This document shows positions 1-7,900 of a stretch of DNA of 24,374 nucleotides, piece by piece. The stretch's first letter is position 1, and each line of letters starts with the position of its first letter. The position numbers and the translations under genes are program-made. Where the stretch lies: positions 1-24,374 of the IMG/VR virus record IMGVR_UViG_3300028392_000279. The stretch is one strand, 5' to 3'. The notes beneath the pieces are model-generated. The model worked only from the letters and a program-made list of their open reading frames with translations, was not told where the DNA came from and searched no databases. This DNA is from a virus.

Positions 1-1342
1 ATGAACTATCTGTCAACTGACCATTGGTTGTTGCAAAGGTCATGCGTGTTGATGTTAAGTTGTTAGCAGTCAATGATGAAACAGTTGTACCGCCAGCATG
101 GATTGTACCAGTTGTACTTAAACCACCAACTGTTAATGTTGTACCATCAGTTGTGATTGCATTACTATCTTGTAACAAACCACCTGTACCAGCATATGTC
201 AAACGACCTGATGTTAAACCAGAATCAGTGATAGATGGTGCTGAAAGACCAGTACTCATTGTCAATGAATCAGCATACAAACCACCAGCAACTGTCATAC
301 CTGATGATACGTTAGCAGTTGTAATTGTTGCTTTGGTAATTGTTGCTAATGGTGAAACTGTATTTGCATGTAATGTTGTTAAGTTACTTGCTAAAACGCC
401 TGAAGTAATTACGTTAGCAGATAACTCGGTAATATCAACATTGTCAAACAAGTAATAGTCTTGAGTACTTGCATCACGGATAAGACCAGTGATATGTGAT
501 GGGCCAGAAACTGAACCATGATTTCCGAAGAAACCGATATCAATAACGTCACCAGTTGTATTGTTTGCTGCTAACTGTAACAATGAGTCTGTAGTAACAG
601 ATGTTGTTGAGTTAACAGTTGTTGTTGTACCACTGATTGTTACGTTACCAGTAATGTTCAAATCTGTACCAATGGTCTGTGGACCAACAGATGATGTATT
701 TGAACGTAAAACTGTATTGTCTGTACCAAATGTGATTGTCTCACCACTTACATTTGTTGTAACACCACCAACACCTGTAAATGTTAATGTTGTGCCACCA
801 TAAACTGTATTTGATGATGTACCATCAGTTACATTGAATGATGAACCAGCATTTTGTGTAGTAACTGCAAGAATACGACCGTTGGCGCCAACAGTGATAA
901 CTGGAACTGTTGAACCGCCAGTTGTTGCACCACCGTATACGCCTGCTGTTAAACCTGGAACTACATCCAATGATGCATTTAATGTAACATTACCTGTACC
1001 ATCAAATGAAACTGATGATGCTGTGATGTCACTACCAGAGATACTAAAGTTACGTGCTGTCTCTAATGCTGTTGCTGTGTTAGCATTGCCATATAAACGA
1101 CCAAAGAATGCTTGGTTAGCATCACGGCGAACGATTGTAGAAGCAGTGTTAGCAGCAGTAGCAGCATCAACTTGACTTGTATAGAACAAACCACCAACAT
1201 TAGCAACTGAAGTACCAGTACTATCGCCAATGAACATTGTGTTTGACAAGTAAGAATATGCTAATTCACCAGCTTTAAGGCCAGTTGGTGTTGCTACACC
1301 AGTGGAACGCTTAATTAAGACTGTTGTTGAAGGTGTACTCAT
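1..1342 (-). CDS. Large tail fiber / virion structural protein, C-terminus beyond left edge
   Basis: My translation from the ATG at 1340-1342 stays open for 447 codons to the window edge, so the C-terminus is missing. A strong Shine-Dalgarno (AAGGAA, complement of 1348-1353) lies 5 nt upstream. Residues 1-95 form an N-terminal domain with GELAYSYLSNTMFIG and a VGG-YYT-like segment, closely resembling the small gene at 1454-1732. The rest is Thr/Gly/Ser-rich beta-type sequence. Around residues 225-295 (about 455-660) is a module NITGNVTISGTTTT...DIGFFG...GLIRD, seen also in the fiber at 12725-14713. These features are typical of trimeric beta-structured phage fibers, so I infer a tail fiber or adhesin. 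A perfect late promoter at 1434-1441 should drive it. All ten arginines I read are CGT/CGC, unlike the AGA-using neighbours. Receptor and exact role are unknown. Confidence 0.82.
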   Translation of the reverse strand, partial: MSTPSTTVLIKRSTGVATPTGLKAGELAYSYLSNTMFIGDSTGTSVANVGGLFYTSQVDAATAANTASTIVRRDANQAFFGRLYGNANTATALETARNFSISGSDITASSVSFDGTGNVTLNASLDVVPGLTAGVYGGATTGGSTVPVITVGANGRILAVTTQNAGSSFNVTDGTSSNTVYGGTTLTFTGVGGVTTNVSGETITFGTDNTVLRSNTSSVGPQTIGTDLNITGNVTISGTTTTVNSTTSVTTDSLLQLAANNTTGDVIDIGFFGNHGSVSGPSHITGLIRDASTQDYYLFDNVDITELSANVITSGVLASNLTTLHANTVSPLATITKATITTANVSSGMTVAGGLYADSLTMSTGLSAPSITDSGLTSGRLTYAGTGGLLQDSNAITTDGTTLTVGGLSTTGTIHAGGTTVSSLTANNLTSTRMTFATTNGQLTDSS

Positions 1343-1369
1343 TTTAATTCCTTTTTTGTTATTATTATT

Positions 1370-1381
1370 GTTTAATTAAAC
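1370..1381. repeat. 12-bp perfect palindrome in leader of left fiber gene
   Basis: GTTTAATTAAAC is its own reverse complement. It sits in the roughly 85-nt leader between the late promoter at 1434-1441 and the fiber start at 1342. A second 10-bp palindrome, TACCTAGGTA, lies at 1403-1412 in the same leader. Either could be chance in AT-rich DNA, and as RNA hairpins they would have almost no loop. No function is assigned. Confidence 0.4.
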
Positions 1382-1433
1382 TAATTTGATACTATGTGTT
1401 ACTACCTAGGTAAAACCAAAATCTCATGAATAT

Positions 1434-1441
1434 TATTTATA
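1434..1441 (-). promoter_or_regulatory. T4-type late promoter (TATAAATA) for left fiber gene
   Basis: The minus strand reads TATAAATA, the exact consensus bound by the T4 late sigma factor gp55, just after the stop codon of the 1454-1732 gene. Transcription would start near 1427 and give a leader of about 85 nt before the fiber ATG at 1342, unusually long for this window. A T8 run lies immediately upstream. The sequence is a perfect match; activity is inferred. Confidence 0.75.
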
Positions 1442-1453
1442 AAAAAAATGATA

Positions 1454-1732
1454 TTAGAAATGCCCACCATCAACCAAAGTCAAAATAACATTAGATACTC
1501 CATTTGAATCACGAATAACTAAAGTACTTGGAGTATCATTTGCAGATGCATTATCAATAATATTGGTATAATATTGTCCACCAACTTTAAGAATATTATT
1601 TGCGCCAGTGTATGTGGCAGCGCCAATGAATAGTGTATTTGAAACAAAAGAATATGCTAACTCACCATCAACTAGATTTAATGGTGCTGGAATATTTCTT
1701 GATCTTAATATTTGAATATGTGTATTTGACAT
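1454..1732 (-). CDS. Small fiber-associated protein, stand-alone copy of the left fiber N-terminal domain
   Basis: This 92-residue protein starts MSNTHIQILRSRN. I chose the ATG at 1730-1732 because it lies one base after the TAA of the upstream gene; an in-frame ATG at 1750 would overlap that gene by 17 nt. The protein aligns almost end to end with the first 95 residues of the large fiber at 1-1342: both have a GELAYS..SNT.FIG core, a VGG.(Y/F)YT segment, and a later (S/A)ST(L/I)V.R(R)D segment. It ends in DGGHF, the (G/A)GxF tail shared with other fiber genes here. No signal peptide or membrane segment is visible. Plausible roles are a short fiber component or an adaptor using the same attachment surface as the large fiber. 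It could also be the remnant of an exchanged fiber. Confidence 0.8.
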   Translation of the reverse strand: MSNTHIQILRSRNIPAPLNLVDGELAYSFVSNTLFIGAATYTGANNILKVGGQYYTNIIDNASANDTPSTLVIRDSNGVSNVILTLVDGGHF

Positions 1733-1733
1733 T

Positions 1734-2090
1734 TTAGAAGTATCCTGCATCTAAGTTTGTTTGGATTGTTTGTGCAAAAACACTTGGAGATTCACCAAAG
1801 AAAGTGCTTGTATTTGCATTATAAACCATAACATAACCATTCGCAAATGTTGGAAAGTTCAAATCATTTGCACCTGAAATAGTTAAATTGGCAGAAAGAA
1901 TGTCAGGACTTCTACCCTCAAATGTGTGATTTGTTGCATCATATACAATAACATCATTGTTGACTAACCCGGTAGGATTAAAGTCTGGTGCTTCTTTAAT
2001 GGCCGATCTTCCATAACTAATAGCACTCACTCTAGGAGTAGTCATGCTACCTATAGATACGGATATTCTCTGATACAGAGGATTTGCCAT
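1734..2090 (-). CDS. Putative small virion/fiber protein with internal duplication
   Basis: I do not recognise this 118-residue protein by family. It holds two copies of one motif about 40 residues apart: NNDVIVYDATNHTFEGRSP at about residues 44-62 and ANGYVMVYNANTSTFFGESP at about 83-102, each ending in a G-x-SP turn. Similar 'DVxVYD' units are common in phage fiber stalks, which with its position suggests a fiber or fiber-tip accessory. It ends DAGYF, a divergent form of the (G/A)GxF tail of its neighbours. The ATG at 2088-2090 follows a weak purine-rich stretch (AAAGAGA). Its stop lies one base before the next gene, so the two are probably co-translated, presumably from the promoter at 2480-2487. 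Confidence 0.7.
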   Translation of the reverse strand: MANPLYQRISVSIGSMTTPRVSAISYGRSAIKEAPDFNPTGLVNNDVIVYDATNHTFEGRSPDILSANLTISGANDLNFPTFANGYVMVYNANTSTFFGESPSVFAQTIQTNLDAGYF

Positions 2091-2116
2091 TTAACGATCT
2101 CTTTTTTTATTGTATA

Positions 2117-2455
2117 TTATCTTGAAACACAAGGTGAAACATCTATAATACCTTCAAGGATTCTTATTCTTTCACTAGTGTTAGTATTAATAAGAATCGT
2201 ATCATATACATAACGACCTGGAGCAAGGTTTGCTGTCGTATTTGCATCCAATTCTAATGTCAAAGTACTATGAGGAACATTAATATGTGTGGAAAAAATG
2301 GCAGCAGCGTTTGAAGAATAATATGAAGACCGCACTTGACTATTTGCGGTAAAGAAATTCAAATCATAAAGATTTTGATATACGTCATCGATTGTAATAG
2401 ATGCTGCAAAATCAGAGTTTTGTTCTATATACAGATTTGCATATGCGGCTGGCAT
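2117..2455 (-). CDS. Small Ig-like virion protein of the fiber region
   Basis: The 112-residue product begins MPAAYANLYIEQNSDFAASI. It has a region with alternating beta-strand character, then LAPGRYVYDTILI (about residues 77-89) and a C-terminal RILEGIIDVSPCVSR. This start/'GRYVYD'/'EGI..V.P..(S/T)R' layout matches small proteins near tail-fiber genes of marine T4-like phages, which resemble the N-terminal beta-sandwich of upper baseplate proteins; this is recalled family knowledge, not a search. The gene follows a perfect late promoter (2480-2487) with an AGGA ribosome site about 8 nt before the ATG, so it leads a short operon with the two downstream small genes. A fiber-attachment or adaptor role is inferred. 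Confidence 0.75.
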   Translation of the reverse strand: MPAAYANLYIEQNSDFAASITIDDVYQNLYDLNFFTANSQVRSSYYSSNAAAIFSTHINVPHSTLTLELDANTTANLAPGRYVYDTILINTNTSERIRILEGIIDVSPCVSR

Positions 2456-2479
2456 GGTTATATCCTATCTATCATTGAT

Positions 2480-2487
2480 TATTTATA
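2480..2487 (-). promoter_or_regulatory. T4-type late promoter (TATAAATA) for the small fiber-protein operon
   Basis: A perfect TATAAATA on the minus strand lies in the 44-bp gap before the 112-residue gene. Predicted initiation near 2473 leaves a leader of about 18 nt containing an AGGA ribosome site. It would transcribe the genes at 2117-2455, 1734-2090 and 1454-1732, and possibly read into the large fiber. Confidence 0.78.
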
Positions 2488-2499
2488 ATAGTAGACATT

Positions 2500-3060
2500 T
2501 TAAAATGATCCACCAAATACACTATTTGCATAATGTGATGCACTGTTTGCTGCATTGAATGCTGCTTGCGCTAAAATAATAACATTTGTATAACTATTAC
2601 TTGTAGGAATAGTGTTTGCTCTATCAAATGCTGCCTGTGCTAAATTTGTTGCAACAACAATATTAGTATTTTGAGTTACATCTACGCCTTTGATGTATAT
2701 AATATTTGATAAAGCAGTATTTGCATTTAATAATGCAATATTACTTTGACTTAGTGCTGTAGTTGATAGTGTTAATGAAGAATTGGCTGTATTATAAGCA
2801 TAACTTCCGATAGTGGTTGCAGTATTTGCTTGTAAATATGCAGCATTGGCAACTAAACTGACATTAGCAGTATTTGATGCTACACGATTTAATCCAGTTG
2901 TAAGATCAATTTGTTTTGCAAGATATGTTCCACCTTGAGTACTTCCATCTTGAACTGAAATAGTATTAAGCGTAGTATCAACAACAATCTCACCAGATAC
3001 TCCAGTGAACAATGCTGTTTGTGCAGTAGTGCCTCTTCTAAATTGTACTTGTGTGGCCAT
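2500..3060 (-). CDS. Tail fiber protein with tropism-determinant-like N-terminus and Ala/Asn repeats
   Basis: The 186-residue protein begins MATQVQFRRGTTAQ and continues through GEIVVDTTLNTISVQDGST. This RRGT...GE...DTT...V.DG arrangement is typical of the N-terminal beta domain of many phage fibers, including the Mtd type. From about residue 60 it is Ala/Asn/Thr-rich with short repeats (LAQAAFDRANT, LAQAAFNAANSASHYANS) like those of the fiber at 12725-14713, consistent with a trimeric helical stalk. It ends FGGSF, nearly identical to the end of that fiber, and the DNA over the two stops is also alike. There is little ribosome-binding signal upstream (AAAAAAATATATG). A short tail fiber is the best reading; the ligand is unknown. 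Confidence 0.8.
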   Translation of the reverse strand: MATQVQFRRGTTAQTALFTGVSGEIVVDTTLNTISVQDGSTQGGTYLAKQIDLTTGLNRVASNTANVSLVANAAYLQANTATTIGSYAYNTANSSLTLSTTALSQSNIALLNANTALSNIIYIKGVDVTQNTNIVVATNLAQAAFDRANTIPTSNSYTNVIILAQAAFNAANSASHYANSVFGGSF

Positions 3061-3068
3061 ATATTTTT

Positions 3069-3719
3069 TTACTTTTTTAACCGATCAATTTCAGATTTAA
3101 GTTCTTTAATGGATTCAACTAAAAGTGGAATGATCCTCTCGTAATGAATCGTTAGATATTTATCGTCTATTGGCGCAGGAACAACAACTTCAGGTAATAT
3201 CTTTTGAACATCTTGTGCTGACAATCCAACATCTTTCTTAACTGGATATCCTAAATCTTGCGCTGTCTTATTTGCTTCATAGTAAAATCCTGTTAGACTA
3301 CACACTTTCTCTAAAGCATTTTCAATAATACCTAATCTTCTTTTCAATCTATCATCAGAATAGAATGCTGTAATATTACCTGTTGCAACAATGCTACCGG
3401 TTGATCCTGTTGCTCCTGTACCAACGCCTAATGAGTTAAGTGATTGATCTGCTGAAAATGTTCCTGCTGGTCCTGCTGGTCCTCCTGGTCCTTGATCGCC
3501 TCTATCACCTTTTGGACCTGCGGGCCCACCTGGTCCTCCTGGTCCTTGATCGCCTCTATCACCTTTTGGACCTGCGGGCCCACCTGGTCCTTGTGGTCCT
3601 TGTGGTCCAACAAGACCTGAGTTTGGACCTACCCAAATTCCATTTGAATTAATTACCTGATTTGTTCCAACTGTTAAACCATTTTTTATTACAAATGGAT
3701 TTGTATTTGCTGAAGGCAT
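3069..3719 (-). CDS. Collagen-like fiber with C-terminal S74 intramolecular chaperone
   Basis: Of the 216 residues, 1-34 form a short N-terminal segment. Residues 35-86 are 17 uninterrupted Gly-X-Y triplets (GPQ, GPK, GDR, GDQ types), expected to form a collagen-like triple helix. Residues 121-216 look like an endosialidase-type Peptidase_S74 chaperone, beginning SDDRLK. In that family the domain trimerises and folds the fiber, then cleaves itself off before the serine using a Ser/Lys dyad five residues apart; Ser121 and Lys126 fit. The C-terminus (IIPLLVESIKELKSEIDRLKK) is a short helix, as is usual for the family. The mature fiber would thus be only about 120 residues. An AGGA ribosome site lies about 10 nt before the ATG. 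Hydroxylation is not implied; no prolyl hydroxylase gene is in view. Confidence 0.88.
   Translation of the reverse strand: MPSANTNPFVIKNGLTVGTNQVINSNGIWVGPNSGLVGPQGPQGPGGPAGPKGDRGDQGPGGPGGPAGPKGDRGDQGPGGPAGPAGTFSADQSLNSLGVGTGATGSTGSIVATGNITAFYSDDRLKRRLGIIENALEKVCSLTGFYYEANKTAQDLGYPVKKDVGLSAQDVQKILPEVVVPAPIDDKYLTIHYERIIPLLVESIKELKSEIDRLKK
3481..3588 (-). repeat. Perfect 54-bp tandem duplication in the collagen-like segment
   Basis: Bases 3481-3534 and 3535-3588 are identical as I read them. Each unit encodes 18 residues, six Gly-X-Y triplets including KGDRGDQ. Partly similar GGTCCT-rich triplets flank it. Exact identity at synonymous positions points to a recent duplication by slippage or recombination, so the length probably varies between relatives. 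Confidence 0.92.
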
Positions 3720-3755
3720 TCTTAACTTTCCTCAATTATTTTCATCTATTGGTAA

Positions 3756-3763
3756 TATTTATT
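3756..3763 (-). promoter_or_regulatory. Weak late-promoter-like site (AATAAATA)
   Basis: AATAAATA on the minus strand differs from the late consensus at one base. It lies in the 46-bp gap before the collagen-like gene, with room for a leader of about 30 nt and an AGGA ribosome site. Such 8-mers arise often by chance in AT-rich DNA, so this is only a candidate. Confidence 0.3.
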
Positions 3764-3765
3764 TG

Positions 3766-4698
3766 TTAAATATAAATTTCTGATCTAATTAACTTTATAG
3801 TTGTTACAGGATTTGATGCAATAAACAATAAATTAACATTTCCGTTTGCAATATTTGCATCAAATATACCTAAAGATGTTGCGGTAAATATTTCACCATA
3901 TTGTGACATAAAAACAGTCGTACCATTATGAACTAGATGTAATTCAATTATATGGTACTTTGTACCTGATGTCATTTGAACTTGATACTTTGCTGATCTA
4001 TAAGTTGATATTGGAAATGAATCAACTATTGTTTGTGTTATGGAATTTGTAGTAAAAGTACTTGAAGTAATATCACCATTTACCACACCAAGAGTAGAAG
4101 AACTTATATTAGTTGCTTTATTGTACGCAGTTAATGCTATATTATATACACTGTTTAAGATATTTGATGATGGAATTGTAGTGGTACTTGTAGAATTTAC
4201 ATCATTTGAAATAAACTCAGTTGTCACTACTTGATAATAATTACCATTTGTTATATCTAAAATATCCCAATACTTTGCAGGTTCATTCCATCTTAAACTA
4301 GCACTTGTATTATTACCTCTCCGAACAGAAACACTACTATTTGTACCTATAGTATTATTTGCATTCAAAGTAAAATTGTTTGAATTATATGAAGTTGCAC
4401 CATTGATAATAAAATTATTACTAACAGTTACATTATTTGCATAAATTGTTCCATCAACTTGAAGTGTGTTTTGAACGTATGATGCCGATCCTATACCTTG
4501 AACCTGTAGTCTTCCTGAAACAATAGCATTACTTGCAACTTCAAGTCCTAAAACTGGATCATCTAGAAATAAAGTTCCTGTTGGCTTATGATAAGTGTTT
4601 GCAACAAATTGATTATTTTCTTGTACAAGATTATTAGTTGTAATAATCCAATCGCCAAAAGTATTTGCGTAACTTAAAAGTGATATTGTGTTTGCCAT
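3766..4698 (-). CDS. Virion structural / fiber protein with beta-rich modules
   Basis: The 310-residue protein begins MANTISLLSYANTFGDWIIT. Its conserved-looking N-terminus (to about residue 55, PTGTLFLDDPVLGLEV) is of a kind I recall from structural proteins of marine T4-like phages. Residues 65-120 are fiber-like beta repeats (LQVDGTIYANNVTVSNN). Residues 124-145 read VRRGNNTSASLRWNEPAKYW, a module resembling HRGAYQERGLFWSELGQNW in the 662-residue fiber. The C-terminal 85 residues (STYRSAKYQVQMTSGTKYH...QYGEIFTATS...FDANIANGNVNLL) match a beta domain common in cyanophage structural proteins. The start codon overlaps the upstream stop (TAATG), so the gene is translationally coupled. A fiber or baseplate-associated role is inferred. 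Confidence 0.78.
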   Translation of the reverse strand: MANTISLLSYANTFGDWIITTNNLVQENNQFVANTYHKPTGTLFLDDPVLGLEVASNAIVSGRLQVQGIGSASYVQNTLQVDGTIYANNVTVSNNFIINGATSYNSNNFTLNANNTIGTNSSVSVRRGNNTSASLRWNEPAKYWDILDITNGNYYQVVTTEFISNDVNSTSTTTIPSSNILNSVYNIALTAYNKATNISSSTLGVVNGDITSSTFTTNSITQTIVDSFPISTYRSAKYQVQMTSGTKYHIIELHLVHNGTTVFMSQYGEIFTATSLGIFDANIANGNVNLLFIASNPVTTIKLIRSEIYI

Positions 4699-4922
4699 TA
4701 TACTTTTTCCAATATTTGATTCAGTAACTGTTTGATATCATTCACATCTTTTTTCAAATCGATTACTTCTGATTTAAGATTATTTATTTGATCTTTCTCA
4801 GCAGCAAGTCTATTTCTTTTCTCGTAATACTGTTGTAATCCAGTGTTATCTGTATTAATCAATGCCATAGATTCGGTATCACGCATCAGTTTTGTTCCAG
4901 GAATAGGTATCATCATAATCAC
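4698..4922 (-). CDS. Small coiled-coil protein behind the DUF4815-type gene
   Basis: The 74-residue frame opens with a GTG at 4920-4922 that overlaps the TGA of the large gene upstream. An ATG two codons in (4914-4916), giving MMIPIPGTKLMRD, may be the true start; homologous proteins I recall begin MMIP. There is no clear Shine-Dalgarno, so it probably relies on coupling. Residues 1-25 are Pro/Gly-containing; residues 30-74 (NRLAAEKDQINNLKSEVIDL and onward) carry hydrophobics at heptad spacing and look like a coiled coil. Small proteins of this form sit beside tail genes in T4-like marine phages. It might be an oligomerisation partner or chaperone for the adjacent large or fiber proteins; function is not established. 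Confidence 0.75.
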   Translation of the reverse strand: MIMMIPIPGTKLMRDTESMALINTDNTGLQQYYEKRNRLAAEKDQINNLKSEVIDLKKDVNDIKQLLNQILEKV

Positions 4923-7900
4923 ACCGATGTATTAGTATTAGATGGTAACGCAATCACACGTAGATCATTCAAGAATGGTGTAAACGTATGATCAGCCGAT
5001 GTTAAAACAATCTTAATAGCAAACTGACTGAATGAAGTATAAGTTTGACCATTAGTGCTTGTATACGTTACATAACCTTGATCCGCATTGGCATTTCCTG
5101 GTGCAAAACTATACTCATGTAAGTCTGTTCTACCTGTTGAGAATAGTGTTTGAGAGTTATTGATCATCGTCATTAACTGCCATGATCCGTCATCAAACTT
5201 TTGCGTATCATTTCTATTCAAAATCTTATAGTAAACAAGAATATCAGTATTGACTGGACGATATGCAGTGATATAAACATTCAAATCACCGGAATCATTT
5301 CCTGCTGCTAATACTACTTTCTTACTTAAGTATTTTGATGCGGCATTTCCACCATGTGAACTTGTTTCACCGGTGATACTCACAACTGCATTTGAATTTC
5401 CACCACGAGTTGTTGGATCATTAATTGTGATTGTTGGTGTGGTCACATAACCAGTACCATAGTTTGTGAAATTAATACTTTGAATGACGCCGTTTGCAAT
5501 ATTAGCAGTAGCTTGTGCTTGTACTCCACCAGTAGGTGCTGTTGGTGATGAAATACTCACAGTAGTTGTACTAACATTATATCCAGTACCACCACTTGAA
5601 AGTACAATTGTATTACTAGATAATTCGCAATTGTTGATACCCCACTTAATTGCGTATGTAGATAATCCAGAGTCTGAAATGATTGGACTAACCGCATCAT
5701 CGTTAGATGATAATGTTGCATAAAGTGTGAAAGATGAATTTGAGTTTGCAACTAACAATCTTTCACCTTGACCATCAGTCAAATAGATATCATCATTTGT
5801 TGCGGTACCAAATTTGCCTGGATTAATATAAGTCGTACCAGCCGCAGTTCCATTTAATAAAGTTGCATTATAAGAATATTTAATAGAAGTTGTTGACGGA
5901 GTAAAGTCAGTAGTAGTTACATTAAATGCATCAACTGGAATATCGGTATTTGAAATGAAAGATACTGTATTTGAAACATTATTTGCATTTAAGAAATAAT
6001 CAATTCTTTCGTCTACAATAGTACGTTGTGGTAATTTTGTTGGAACAACAAAAGGAATTGTAGGACTTGCATTTATGTTAAACTTACATCTATCAGCCAC
6101 AAACATCAAACTTTGATTTTGATCTGCTGTCCATGTCTGTGAATTCTGAGATAAGAATAATCCGCCAACATAAGGTGCTCCACTAATCTTACTTACGGTT
6201 GTTGGTGCTGGATCTGTAGGTAAGTTCTTAACTGAAGAAGGTTTAGCTGGATCACCACCAGAACATGACCATAATACGTATTCATTAGATGATGAGTGTA
6301 CGATAAATGCATACAACACTTCAGGTTGAATATACACAGGAGCACTAAACACAAATTCAGTATACGCTGTTGGATCCAAGTATTGTGGAGCAACACTTGT
6401 ATTTACTTGACTTGCTTTTAATGTGACAACAGAATAATCTAATGTATCACCACTTGGATAACCATTTATTGTGTTTACTATAGACAGTTTAACTGGTATA
6501 GAGGTATCAGTTGGTTTCTGTAAGAAGAATACTTTTATTGATCTCAAGAATAAACCATTTGGATATTTGTCTTTGTATACGATAAATGATTGAGCCACAG
6601 GATCATAAGGTGTATAATTTGTTATCGTGTTACTAACAGTTTGATTATTTGTCTGTGTAAATGTATCTTTTGCGCCTGCAGGAGATGCAGAAAAATCAAT
6701 ACTCTGTGAAGTCGTTTGTAGACCTTCTGCATAGAAAGTACCTTCGGCAAAAGTAGTTGCAGTATTTGGATTACCTGATACACTATTATCTACTCTAAGT
6801 GTTCTTTGACCAGTATGGAATTTTCCACCTGGCATCCAGAAAAGAGCGTAGAATGAACCATCTTCGTCTGTTGTGAAAGGTCCTTGTCCTGGTCCAATAG
6901 ATAACAAATCACCTACAGAAATTCCAGCAGTGCTTGAAACTGTTGCAGTTCTTGTTGAACCAACATATCCAGTAATATTTGTTTGAAATCCATTATCAGA
7001 TGGTAATGATGATTGTACAATGTACATAGTATTACTCGTACCATTAACAACATTACTATAATAGTTATCAACACTTGGTGCTAAACCAAATAAAGTTACT
7101 GTGTTATTTACATGATCTACTGCTTTGACTCTTCCACTATAATAACTATTTGATGCAATTGTACCTGATGCAGTTGACGATACGTATGCACCATATGTAT
7201 CAAATCTTCCAGTTTGAATATTTCCAGTTATACCAGTCGATGTATATTGATCGGTACCACCATCGGCACCCAAATATAATCTAACATTTGTGCTGTTTGG
7301 ATAATGATATATCCCAACAATCCAAGCCTGTTGTACAAAAGTACTTCCATTCATATATCCTATTGTATCATTAACTTTGAATGTTCCAGATACGTTAGTC
7401 ACTTCAACTGTATTCAATCTACGGATATAATTATTAACTCTGATGCCATCAAAATAACAGTTTACGTATTTTGAATTTGCTAACATTCCAGATGAACTAA
7501 TAACAACTCTTTGTGCTTGAATATATGGAAGAATAGATATGTTTGTTATGTAACCATTATTAAGTGAATACGTGTTGCCAATATTTGTATACGCACCTAC
7601 AATATTATTTTGTTGTAGGTTTGTAGTTGTTGCAGTAGTTGTTGCAGTGTAACCAATTGATGATCCAAATGGACTTTGACCAGGAGGAAGAGTACCATGA
7701 TTCTCAACTGATTTTGATGTTGATGATGATGTTCCTGAAACTGCTTGCCAATTACCCACTTGAAGAACATTCAAAGCTCCAGGTGTTGATTGGAATACTT
7801 GCAGATTTGGATCAGTAATTAACAATGCTGGAGATGTCTTATTATCTACCCAATTATCTACATTTGGAGTTAATGATACAGTACCTTGAGTTAAACTTAT

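Noticed and set aside
24-1175. Three plus-strand open frames (24-455, 561-803, 834-1175)
   Set aside because: They are antisense shadows of the left fiber. Its GGT/ACA/GCA-rich codons give few stops on the opposite strand; the frames encode Val/Pro-rich sequence without ribosome sites and are broken into pieces, while the minus frame is open throughout.
1441-1460. T8 run after the 1454-1732 gene as an intrinsic terminator
   Set aside because: No GC-rich inverted repeat precedes the T run on the minus strand, and the run abuts the late promoter at 1434-1441.
1733-1750. Longer form of the small fiber paralogue starting at 1750
   Set aside because: It would overlap the upstream gene by 17 nt, and similarity to the left fiber begins only at the internal methionine at 1732.
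3428-3652. Open frames on both strands across the collagen-like segment (His/Asp/Gln-rich and Leu/Val-rich proteins)
   Set aside because: They come from out-of-frame reading of the repeated GGT-CCT triplets; the minus-strand frame with Gly-X-Y and the S74 domain is clearly the real one.
5484-5751. Small overlapping open frames on both strands inside the DUF4815 gene, and similar ones at 6193-6396 and 9267-9455
   Set aside because: All lie within a 2132-codon frame with recognisable family motifs and have no features of their own.
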